From Nanohaloarchaea archaeon PL-Br10_U2g5 (GTDB taxonomy: Archaea; Halobacteriota; Halobacteria; Halobacteriales; Haloferacaceae): a DNA stretch of 19,176 bases. Numbering within the stretch: position 1 is the stretch's first letter; each line of letters begins with the position of its first letter. A program made the position numbers and the translations under genes. Of the stretch, positions 12,890 through 19,176 are shown piece after piece. The DNA lies in assembly GCA_001564205.1 (NCBI GenBank), contig LKMY01000011.1, positions 1-19,176 on the forward strand. Direction: 5' to 3'. The notes beneath the pieces were generated by a model. The model made no database searches and was not told where the DNA came from. It saw only the letters and a program-made list of their open reading frames with translations.

Positions 12890-14385
12890 GCCGTCTTCGA
12901 GAGCTCCTCGGCCGTTAGCTGTCCGCTAATGAGACACATCGGGACGCCGATACCCGGCGTCGTCGTCGAGCCGGTGAAGTAGAGCCCGTCGACAGCCTCG
13001 GAGCGGTGCGGCGGGCGGAGCAGCGAGGTCTGTCGCAGCGTGTGTGCCAGCCCCAGCGCGCTTCCTTGGTAGCTGTTGTAGCGGTCGGAAAAGTCGTCGA
13101 CCGAGAACGACTCCTCGAAGACGATCCGGTCGCGTAGCTCCGTCCCGGTGTTCTCGGCGATGTCGTCCAACACGAGATCGCGGTACTCCTCACGGAGCTC
13201 GGGCGTGTCCGCTAGTCCGGGGGCGATGGGAACGAGCGCGAAGAGGTTGCTGTGACCGTCGGGTGCGACCGTGTCGTCAGTTTTCGAAGGGACACAGAGG
13301 TAGTACGCCGGGTCTTCGGGCCACTCGGGGTCGTCGAAGATCTGTTCGAAGTGGCGGTTCCAGTTCGTCGGCAACACCAGCGTGTGGTGTTCGAGGTTCG
13401 GCACGTCGCCCTCGACGCCGAGGTACAGCAGGAACGCGGAGGGGGCGTACGTTTTCGACTCCCAGTACGCTTCCGTGTACTGTCGCTTATGCTGCGGAAG
13501 CAGCTCCTGTTCGGTGTGCGTGTAGTCGGCGTCTGAGACGACTAGATCCGAGAGATAGCGGTCGCCGTCGGCAGTGTCGACTGCGAACGCGCCGTATCGC
13601 CCCTCGATGCCGACGACCTCCGCGTCGGTGACGAACTCGACGCCGAGCTCCTCGGCGAGTTCGACGATCCCGTCGACGACGGCACCGATCCCACCCTCGG
13701 GGTAGTAGACGCCCATGTTGTAATCGACGTGGCTCATCAGGTTGTACAGCGCCGGGGTGTTCGTCGGGGAGCCGCCGAGGAAGACGAGCGTGTACTGCAT
13801 CAGCTGTTGGAGCTTCGGGTGGTCGAAGTAGCCCTCGACGTGCCCCTGCATCTTGCCCAACAGCGAAAGCCCCCACGAGTACCGAAGGACGTCGCGGTCG
13901 ACGTAGTCGCGCAGGCGCGGGCGGTCCTCGTAGACGAAGTGCTCCATGCCGATCTCGTAGGTGCGCTCGGATTCTCTCAAGTACTCCTCGAACGCCTCGC
14001 CGGCGCCCGGCTCGTACTCCTCGAACAGGGCCTTGTTGTGCTCGCGGTCGGGAAGGATGTCCACTCGGTCGCCGTCCTTCCAGAACACGCGATAATGCGG
14101 ATCTAACCGCTCCAACTCGTAGAACTCGTCGGGAGTTCGACCGAAATGACCGAAGAAGCGCTCGAACACGTCCGGCATCAGGTACCACGACGGACCCATA
14201 TCGAACCGGAACCCGTCCGCTTCGAGTCGACTCGCACGGCCGCCGAGCTGTTCGTTCTTTTCGAGGAGGGTGACGTCCGCGCCGGCGTCGGCGAGGTAAC
14301 ACGCTGTCGAGAGGCCGCCGAACCCGCCGCCGATCACGACGACGGATTCGCCGGCCACGGCGTCGATGTCCGGGGCCACGTCCAT
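12886..14385 (-). CDS. crtD: Carotenoid 3,4-desaturase CrtD (CrtI/phytoene desaturase family)
   Basis: 499-aa FAD-dependent desaturase. The dinucleotide-binding loop VVVIGGGFGGLSTACYLADAG (G19-G24) and LLEKNEQLGGRAS (about 40-52) are at the N-terminus. The FAD-closing signature DGLYFTGSTTTPGIGVPMCLISGQLTAEEL is at the C-terminus, as in CrtI proteins. In haloarchaea this gene position encodes the 3,4-desaturase acting on the C50 precursor between LyeJ and CruF steps; general phytoene desaturase activity cannot be excluded. ATG 14385 has a TATATTT-like box 25-32 nt upstream. The open frame extending to 14982 lies opposite the SDR gene and is a shadow. First gene of the operon. Confidence 0.92.
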   Translation of the reverse strand: MDVAPDIDAVAGESVVVIGGGFGGLSTACYLADAGADVTLLEKNEQLGGRASRLEADGFRFDMGPSWYLMPDVFERFFGHFGRTPDEFYELERLDPHYRVFWKDGDRVDILPDREHNKALFEEYEPGAGEAFEEYLRESERTYEIGMEHFVYEDRPRLRDYVDRDVLRYSWGLSLLGKMQGHVEGYFDHPKLQQLMQYTLVFLGGSPTNTPALYNLMSHVDYNMGVYYPEGGIGAVVDGIVELAEELGVEFVTDAEVVGIEGRYGAFAVDTADGDRYLSDLVVSDADYTHTEQELLPQHKRQYTEAYWESKTYAPSAFLLYLGVEGDVPNLEHHTLVLPTNWNRHFEQIFDDPEWPEDPAYYLCVPSKTDDTVAPDGHSNLFALVPIAPGLADTPELREEYRDLVLDDIAENTGTELRDRIVFEESFSVDDFSDRYNSYQGSALGLAHTLRQTSLLRPPHRSEAVDGLYFTGSTTTPGIGVPMCLISGQLTAEELSKTA

Positions 14386-14409
14386 GCACGGACGTACGTT
14401 CGGGAGCAG

Positions 14410-14417
14410 TATAAATA
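14410..14417 (-). promoter_or_regulatory. TATA box of the crtD-lyeJ-cruF operon
   Basis: The minus strand reads TATTTATA, 25-32 nt upstream of the crtD ATG, predicting a leaderless operon mRNA. It lies in the 90-bp divergent region shared with the SDR gene, which has only a weaker CCTAAGT box (14444-14450). Confidence 0.6.
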
Positions 14418-14475
14418 CCGGCCAGACGCGGCGAGTGGGTACGCCTAAGTCGCCGACGCCCGTATCACCGAGCAC

Positions 14476-15243
14476 ATGGATTTGACGGTCGCGATCACCG
14501 GCGCAACGAGCGGGATCGGACGAGCGATCGCCGAGGCGTTCGTCGAGGAGGGGGCGTTCGTCGCCGTCTCCGGACGCGACGGTGGCGCGGTCGATCGGAC
14601 GGTCGACGCGTTGAACGGGGACAGCGGAGGCGACGGCGACGAGGGAGACCACGCCGGCGCCGCTGACGGCGACGACCCGGACCGCGAGACGGACGACACC
14701 GGCACCGCGTGGGGCGAGCGCGTCGACGTCCGCGACGAGTTCGACCTCGAACGGTTTTTCCAGCGAGCCGCCCGCGAGGCCGGTCCGATAGACGTCGTCT
14801 TCGCCAACGCAGCGGTGTTTCACGGTGCGCCGGGAGAGAACCCGACGGACGAGACGAGCTACGCCGACTACGACGACACGATGCGAACGAACGCTCGCGG
14901 CGTCTTCGCGACGCTTTCCGAAGCGGTCCCCCACCTCGCCGCCGACGCCCGACTGATCGTTCCGTCCGGGTCGGTCGCTCACGAGTCGAAGGCCGGAATG
15001 GGGGCGTACGCCGTATCGAAGGCCGCGGCCGAGGCGATCGCCCGTGGGTTCGCGGCCGATCTCGATGCGACCGTCGGCGTCGTCGACCCGGGGCTCGTCG
15101 CGACCGACCTCACCGGTATGGAGCGCGCTCGCGAGCCCGAGAGCGTCGCCCCGCTGTTCGTCTGGGCGGCGACCGAAGCGTCTCCCGAAGCGCTCGACGG
15201 CGACCGGATCGGCCTCCGCGAGTGGAAGCAGGCGACGCGATAG
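14476..15243 (+). CDS. Short-chain dehydrogenase/reductase (SDR)
   Basis: 255-aa classical SDR oxidoreductase using NAD(P). Seen: the cofactor loop TGATSGIG (8-15), NAA (111-113), the structural N139, and the catalytic set S166, Y178 and K182 (SG-S...YAVSK). A strongly acidic, Gly-rich insertion (about residues 48-78, only D, E, G, A and a few others) sits between the usual beta-3 and the V-D-V-R strand, unusual in size and probably a surface loop. The C-terminus is short (LREWKQATR). It diverges from the carotenoid operon across 90 bp, but the substrate is unknown and a role in carotenoid modification is only a positional guess. The start is ATG 14476, with a CCTAAGT element about 29 nt upstream. 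Confidence 0.88.
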   Translation: MDLTVAITGATSGIGRAIAEAFVEEGAFVAVSGRDGGAVDRTVDALNGDSGGDGDEGDHAGAADGDDPDRETDDTGTAWGERVDVRDEFDLERFFQRAAREAGPIDVVFANAAVFHGAPGENPTDETSYADYDDTMRTNARGVFATLSEAVPHLAADARLIVPSGSVAHESKAGMGAYAVSKAAAEAIARGFAADLDATVGVVDPGLVATDLTGMERAREPESVAPLFVWAATEASPEALDGDRIGLREWKQATR

Positions 15244-15264
15244 CCGAAATAAGCGACCCGATCG

Positions 15265-15273
15265 TTTTTATTA
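15265..15273 (+). promoter_or_regulatory. TATA-like promoter with no obvious gene
   Basis: TTTTTATTA, very like the tRNA-Arg promoter box, lies just after the SDR stop. A start near 15295 would transcribe toward the thiM 3' end with no convincing coding sequence ahead. Confidence 0.4.
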
Positions 15274-15310
15274 GATACCGAGGGCAGACCTTCCGTGCTC
15301 GATCGACTTG

Positions 15311-15351
15311 CCGCGCGGGGGAATGCGGGTGTGCGGTGCGGTCCCGCGCGG
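15311..15351 (+). repeat. GC-rich inverted repeat (9-bp perfect stem)
   Basis: CCGCGCGGG (15311-15319) and CCCGCGCGG (15343-15351) are exact reverse complements separated by 23 nt, with one extra G-U pair possible inside. It lies between convergent SDR and thiM, so it could be a bidirectional termination or stability hairpin, or part of a small RNA from the promoter at 15265. No U-tract follows on either side. Confidence 0.55.
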
Positions 15352-15385
15352 AGCCGCTGTCTCTACACGCACCGCCTGTTCGCCA

Positions 15386-16258
15386 TTATCGAATCGACAC
15401 CCGACCGGCGGCGTCGAGGTCGGACGGATCCGACGCCATCGACGCGATCGCGTCCATGAACGCCGTCCGGTAGCTCGCCGGCCCTGGGGGCTCCGCCGTC
15501 GCCGCTCGTTCCCCGGCTAGTCCGTACGCCGCCGTTGCGATCAGCGCCGCCTCCGTCGCGGTCGCGACCGGCGTGTCCGCCTCGCGGGTCAGCGCCGTCA
15601 CCGTCCCGAGCGTACTCGCGAGCATACAGCCCGATCCCACGAACGATCCCATCCGCTCGTGGCCGACCGCGAGTTCGTACGCTTCGCCGTCCACGTCGGC
15701 GACGACATCCGTCGGACCGGACGCGACGACGACGGCGCCGGTCTCGATCGCGAGCGCTTGTGCGGCGGCGCCGACGCTCGCCTCGCCGACGTCGTTGTCA
15801 ACAGATTCGACACCTCTGACGGTCGCTTCCTCGCCGACGAGCCCCCGAATCTCTCCGACGTTTCCCTTGATCACGTCGAACGCGACGGCATCGAGCAGTC
15901 GGCCGACTGATTCAACACGGTGCGGTGTCGCCCCGTATCCGACCGGATCGAGAACGACCGGCACGTCGGCTTCGTTGGCTCGCTGTCCGGCGTCGACCAT
16001 CGCATCGATATCCGTCCTCGTTGCCGTTCCGGTGTTTATAACGACCGCGTCCGCCCCGGCGGCCATATCGCCAGCCTCAGCGGGCGCGTCGGCCATCACC
16101 GGGAGCCCGCCCCAGTGGAGGGTGATGTTCGCCGTCTCGCTCGTCGTCACGTCGTTCGTGAGGTGGTGGATCAGCGGTGCCGTCTCGCTGATCATCGACA
16201 GCGCGTCAGGGAGGCTTCCGTCGCCGAGAAGCTCCTCGGCCGGCGGCTCTTCAGACAT
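15386..16258 (-). CDS. thiM: Hydroxyethylthiazole kinase ThiM
   Basis: 290-aa ribokinase-fold enzyme phosphorylating 4-methyl-5-(2-hydroxyethyl)thiazole for thiamine salvage. Recognisable motifs: PLIHHLTNDVTTSETANITL (28-47, thiazole-site N-terminus), VVLDPVGYGAT (101-111), VIKGNVGEI (129-137, ATP-site N/E), and the anion-hole/catalytic GSGCMLAS (208-215; C211 at the active-site position typical of ThiM). The N-terminus has a short acidic extension of about 25 residues. ATG 16258 lies 8 nt inside the 3' end of thiE (overlap ATGTCTGA), so translation is coupled; the upstream open frame belongs to a shadow of thiE. Its product is one of the two substrates of ThiE, so the operon is a self-consistent salvage and coupling unit. 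Confidence 0.94.
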   Translation of the reverse strand: MSEEPPAEELLGDGSLPDALSMISETAPLIHHLTNDVTTSETANITLHWGGLPVMADAPAEAGDMAAGADAVVINTGTATRTDIDAMVDAGQRANEADVPVVLDPVGYGATPHRVESVGRLLDAVAFDVIKGNVGEIRGLVGEEATVRGVESVDNDVGEASVGAAAQALAIETGAVVVASGPTDVVADVDGEAYELAVGHERMGSFVGSGCMLASTLGTVTALTREADTPVATATEAALIATAAYGLAGERAATAEPPGPASYRTAFMDAIASMASDPSDLDAAGRVSIR

Positions 16259-16886
16259 TCGCGACCACCTCTCGAAGCTCCGTGGTCGCAGCCTGCGGAT
16301 CGTCCGCTGCCGTGATCGCCGAAATAACGGCCACCCCGGCCGCACCCGCTTCGACGACGCTGGCCGCGTTGCTCGCGTTTATTCCGCCGATCCCGATTAC
16401 GGGAATATCGACCGCGTCCGCCACCGCTTCGATCCGCTCCGTACCGATCCCGTTCTTCTCGTCCGGGACATCTTTCGAGGTGGTACCATAGACGGCGCCG
16501 ACACCGAGGTAGTCCGCGCCGGCGGCCTCGGCCGCCTTCGCCTCGGCGACCGTAGACGCGGAGACACCCACCATAGCAGCCGGGCCGAGCTGTTCACGAG
16601 CGACCTCGACAGGCAGGTCAGACTGTCCGAGGTGGACGCCGTCGGCGTCGATCGCCCGCGCGAGATCGATCCGGTCGTTGACGACGAGCGGAACGCCCGC
16701 CGCCCTCGTCTGCTCCCGGAGCCGCCGACCGGTGTGATACCGCTCCCGAGCGGTGGCCTCTTTGTCTCGAAGCTGGACGACGTCGATTCTACCGTCGAGC
16801 GCGTCGGCGACGACGCTCGGGGTGTCTCTGCCGGCCGAGCTACTCGCTCCCGTCACAAGATACGTCTGCCACGTCGTTGGATCCAT
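16251..16886 (-). CDS. thiE: Thiamine-phosphate synthase ThiE
   Basis: 211-aa TIM-barrel enzyme joining HMP-pyrophosphate and thiazole phosphate to give thiamine phosphate. Family motifs in order: VVQLRDKEA (36-44), VVNDRIDLARAIDADGVHLGQSDLP (68-92), VGVSAST (106-112), YLGVGAVYGTTSKDVP (126-141, with K138), VIGIGGINASN (163-173) and VAVISAIT (185-192, phosphate loop). The start is taken as ATG 16886 (MDPTTWQTYLVTGA); an in-frame ATG four codons earlier at 16898 is possible. The further upstream frame to 17192 is not conserved. It is the first gene of thiE-thiM. GTGGTATCA at 16889-16897 resembles a sequence at the same relative place before tenA and may be a ThiR site. Confidence 0.94.
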   Translation of the reverse strand: MDPTTWQTYLVTGASSSAGRDTPSVVADALDGRIDVVQLRDKEATARERYHTGRRLREQTRAAGVPLVVNDRIDLARAIDADGVHLGQSDLPVEVAREQLGPAAMVGVSASTVAEAKAAEAAGADYLGVGAVYGTTSKDVPDEKNGIGTERIEAVADAVDIPVIGIGGINASNAASVVEAGAAGVAVISAITAADDPQAATTELREVVANV

Positions 16887-16888
16887 TA

Positions 16889-16897
16889 GTGGTATCA
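16889..16897 (-). promoter_or_regulatory. Candidate ThiR half-site upstream of thiE
   Basis: The minus strand reads TGATACCAC here. TAATACCAC occurs at 8047-8055, 10 nt before tenA. Both are immediately upstream of a thiamine gene, near the predicted transcription start. The match is only eight of nine bases, so this is weak on its own. Confidence 0.3.
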
Positions 16898-17016
16898 TTC
16901 GGTGGTCATCGCAAAACGGTTGCGTTCTGATCGACCGCGGCCGGAATCCGTCGCCGCCGCTCCAAGGCGCCGGCCAACGGACAGACACAAGACTCGCGAT
17001 GACCGTGTAAGATGCA

Positions 17017-18468
17017 ATGATCTCCCGCGTCCGCGACCGCCTCGCACCGCTCGGCGACGCGATTGCGGACGTGCTCGACCGGGCAGGGGTGATCGATCGT
17101 GCGCGACTCACCGAAACGCTCGATCTGGCGTGGCCGCGGATCATCACCGGATTCGCGATCATGTCGAAGAACACCGTCGACCTCGCGATCATCGGGATCG
17201 TGCTGGGTGCGCCGGCGGTCGCCGGGCTCGCGTTCGCGTTCGCGTACTGGCAGCTCGCGAAGTTCGTTTCTATCGGGCTCGCCGGCGGGACGGTCTCGCT
17301 CGTCTCGCAGAACTACGGCGGCGGCGAGATCGATCGGGCCAGCCTCGTCGTCAAGCAGTCGCTGCTCGTGTCCGCCCTGCTCGCAGCCCCCATCGTCGTC
17401 GGATACGTCGCCTTCGCAGAGTCGCTGATCGCGTTGGTCGGCGGCGATGGAGCCGCATTGCAGTTCGGCGTGACGTACCTCGTCGTCACCGCGCCGGCCC
17501 TGCTTTTCGAGTTCTTTAACATGATCGCGAGCCGGACGTACGCCGGCGTCGGAGACACGTTTACGCCGATGGTTGTCCGCGCGGGTGGCGCGCTGTTAAA
17601 CGTCGCGTTGACCGCCCTCCTCGTGTTCGGTGCGGGTCTCGGCGTGTTGGGTGCGGGTATCGGGACGGCAGTCTCGATCGCGGCGGTCGGGATCGTCCTC
17701 TCGTGGGGGATGACGGGACGGACGTACTTCGGACACGGGGCGTCTCCGGTCCCTGTGGGTCGCTCTGGTCCGTGGATTGACCTTGGGCTTGCCCGTCAGC
17801 TCCTCCGCGTTTCAGCGCCGCTGATTGCGCGCCGCGTCGCCGAGGGCGTCATCGTCTTTCCACTGTTATGGATCGCGTCGTCGTTCGGCTCCGTCACGGT
17901 CGCAGCGCTCGAAGTCGGTCGCCGCGTTCGCGCGCTGCTCGGGAGCTTCAGCTGGGGGTTTTCGATCGCCGCGAGCACGCTCGTCGGCCAGCGTCTCGGC
18001 GCGGGCGAAGAGACGCTCGCGGCGGAGTACGGCCGAGACGTGATCCGACTGTCGGCGCTCACCTACGTCCTCGCGTCCGCTCTCGTGGCCGTCGCCGCGA
18101 CGCCGATCGCACGGGTGTTCGTCGACGATCCGGCCGCCGTGACGGCGACCGCGGCGTTCGTCCTCGTAGCCGCGCTCTCGGCGATACCGCTGGGGATCGA
18201 CGGATCGATCACCGGCTCGTTGCGTGGGGCCGGCGACACGCAGTGGCCCTTCTACGCGTCGATGGCTGGACTCTACGTTTTCGCGCTTCCAGCCGCGCTA
18301 CTCGGGCTCGTGACGCCGGTGGGCGTTGGTGGGCTGTACGCGGCGCTCATCTTCGAGAAGCTTGTCCCGGCCGGGCTGAACGGGTACCGATTCCGTTCGA
18401 ACCGCTGGCAGGCAGTCAGTCGGCAGTACCGTCCTTCCGCGAGCGATGTCGACGAAGAGGCCGGTTGA
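17017..18468 (+). CDS. MATE family efflux transporter
   Basis: 483-aa polytopic membrane protein with about 12 helices in two related halves, typical of the multidrug and toxic compound extrusion (MatE) family, which exports cationic or amphipathic compounds using Na+ or H+. Seen: the first-half LDLAWPRIITGFAIMSKNTVDLAIIG and GGTVSLVSQNYGGGEIDRAS (about 91-110), and the second-half counterparts LLRVSAPLIARRVAEG and AASTLVGQRLGAGEETLAAEYG (about 322-343). The matched Q-N/Q-R-G-x-G pairs mark the internal repeat. A soluble N-terminus of about 35 residues and a hydrophilic tail flank it. ATG 17017 is clear. It is divergent from thiE across about 130 bp and ends 32 nt from convergent mscS. The cargo is unknown. 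Confidence 0.9.
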   Translation: MISRVRDRLAPLGDAIADVLDRAGVIDRARLTETLDLAWPRIITGFAIMSKNTVDLAIIGIVLGAPAVAGLAFAFAYWQLAKFVSIGLAGGTVSLVSQNYGGGEIDRASLVVKQSLLVSALLAAPIVVGYVAFAESLIALVGGDGAALQFGVTYLVVTAPALLFEFFNMIASRTYAGVGDTFTPMVVRAGGALLNVALTALLVFGAGLGVLGAGIGTAVSIAAVGIVLSWGMTGRTYFGHGASPVPVGRSGPWIDLGLARQLLRVSAPLIARRVAEGVIVFPLLWIASSFGSVTVAALEVGRRVRALLGSFSWGFSIAASTLVGQRLGAGEETLAAEYGRDVIRLSALTYVLASALVAVAATPIARVFVDDPAAVTATAAFVLVAALSAIPLGIDGSITGSLRGAGDTQWPFYASMAGLYVFALPAALLGLVTPVGVGGLYAALIFEKLVPAGLNGYRFRSNRWQAVSRQYRPSASDVDEEAG

Positions 18469-18500
18469 ACGCGAAGCGAGACTCGACCCGCGCCGAATCC

Positions 18501-19176
18501 CTACTTGCCGTCCGCGACCGACTCGATAACTTCGACGCTCCCAGTGAGCTGCCGATGAACGTACGGGATGTCGATACCGGCCTCGTCGAACGCCTCTTTC
18601 ACCTCGGTAACGTACTCCGAACGCACTCGGACGAAGTCGCCGCGGTCGGGGTCCTTGATCCACCAGCGACACTGGAGTCCCACGTCGGAGTCGCCGAGCT
18701 CGACGAGCCGAACGGACGGGCCGGGGTCGTCGAGAATCTCCGCGTGCGCCTCGGCCTTTTCGATGATGATGTCCGTCGCCTCTGAGATGTCGTCGTCGTA
18801 ACCGATGCCGAAGACGAACTTCTGTCGGAGCGTCTCGTAAGCGACCGGGTTCGTCACCGCGTTGTTCGCGAGGTCGCCGTTCGGCACCGTGATCCGCTCG
18901 TTGTCGAACGTTCGAACCCTCGACACTCGGAGGTCGATATCCTCCACCCGGCCGGAGTTTCCGTCCCACTCGATCCAGTCACCGACCTCGAACGGCTTAT
19001 CTTTCAGGATGAATATCCCGGCGACGAAGTTGCCGAGTAGATCCTGTGCGGCGAAGCCGATCGCGAGCGCGATGGCACCGCCGAAGACGGCGAACGCCGA
19101 GAGGAACGCCCCGTAGCCGGCGATCGTAAAACCAATCGCGACCGCGGCGACCCAGACGACGGCGTTCGCAACGCTC
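18501..19176 (-). CDS. mscS: MscS-family mechanosensitive channel (N-terminus outside window)
   Basis: C-terminal 225 codons of a small-conductance mechanosensitive channel; the frame is open through the right edge, so the start is missing. The pore helix region reads AVFGGAIALAIGFAAQDLLGNFVAG, Gly/Ala-rich as in MscS TM3. The diagnostic beta-domain KPFEVGDWIEWDG...GRVEDIDLRVSRVRTFDNERITVPNGDL follows, and then the alpha/beta C-terminal domain ending VIESVADGK. Such channels release solutes during hypo-osmotic shock. An internal GTG (18947) could give a spurious shorter start, but conserved MscS sequence continues upstream of it. It is convergent with the MATE gene. Confidence 0.93.
   Translation of the reverse strand, partial: SVANAVVWVAAVAIGFTIAGYGAFLSAFAVFGGAIALAIGFAAQDLLGNFVAGIFILKDKPFEVGDWIEWDGNSGRVEDIDLRVSRVRTFDNERITVPNGDLANNAVTNPVAYETLRQKFVFGIGYDDDISEATDIIIEKAEAHAEILDDPGPSVRLVELGDSDVGLQCRWWIKDPDRGDFVRVRSEYVTEVKEAFDEAGIDIPYVHRQLTGSVEVIESVADGK

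Noticed and set aside
14386..14982. N-terminal extension of CrtD by about 200 residues
   Set aside because: It lies opposite the SDR coding sequence and crosses the crtD TATA box. The FAD-binding N-terminus starts properly after ATG 14385.
15308..15520. Small 70-codon frame starting TTG 15308 over the thiM 3' end
   Set aside because: Arg-rich composition, no RBS, mostly antisense to thiM. The hairpin in its beginning fits an RNA or terminator better.
16999..17019. Two tiny upstream frames before the MATE gene (ATG-ACC-GTG-TAA and ATG-CAA-TGA)
   Set aside because: They would matter only for a leadered mRNA, no transcript start is evident, and such 2-3 codon frames arise by chance.
1..19176. 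CRISPR arrays, insertion sequences, rRNA, replication origin
   Set aside because: No regularly spaced direct repeats with unique spacers, no transposase, no rRNA sequence and no origin-recognition box cluster or orc/cdc6 gene were seen.

Overview
The window looks like a chromosomal segment from a haloarchaeon (class Halobacteria, Halorubrum/Haloferacales-like; the exact genus is inference). Evidence: high GC with strong third-position GC bias, acidic proteins, AT-rich TATA boxes about 26 nt upstream of start codons (leaderless transcripts), a bacterioruberin carotenoid operon, an archaeal HTH-ThiN regulator, a DacZ-type diadenylate cyclase, and a tRNA gene with no encoded CCA. Genes are dense. 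No plasmid, phage or transposase gene is visible.

Layout. 57-2327 (+): a DMT/EamA permease, a RimJ/RimL-type GNAT acetyltransferase and a small four-helix membrane protein. 2375-3423 (-): the translationally coupled pair UPF0200 (P-loop kinase-like) and UPF0201 (RNA-binding fold). 3526-3600: tRNA-Arg(TCT), followed by a 180-bp-period tandem repeat containing extra copies of the tRNA 3' end. 3893-4897 (-): moaA. 4966-8037 (-): a four-gene operon of Cys-type TenA, Cys-less TenA, a sodium:solute symporter and a 58-aa membrane protein. Divergent from it at 8139-9056 (+) is the thiamine regulator ThiR. 9072-10926 (-): DacZ, UspA and an MBL-fold hydrolase. 11052-14385 (-): crtD-lyeJ-cruF, lycopene to bacterioruberin. 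14476-15243 (+): an SDR oxidoreductase. 15386-16886 (-): thiE-thiM. 17017-18468 (+): a MATE transporter. 18501 to the right edge (-): an MscS channel, N-terminus missing.

How the genes fit together. Two physically separate thiamine modules lie about 7 kb apart. One is pyrimidine salvage plus a candidate transporter, adjacent to the regulator. The other is thiazole salvage and coupling (ThiM, ThiE). ThiR probably controls both. The short motif GTGGTATYA occurs just upstream of both tenA and thiE, and an imperfect palindrome is centred on the tenA TATA box. The carotenoid operon is complete for the conversion of lycopene to bacterioruberin. Tight coupling dominates: six of eight same-strand junctions are 4-nt GTGA overlaps.

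The most notable unexplained items are the 58-aa partner of the symporter, the paired TenA_C/TenA_E arrangement, the zinc-knuckle-like linker in ThiR, the tRNA-derived tandem repeat, and an apparent orphan promoter with a GC-rich hairpin between the SDR gene and thiM.
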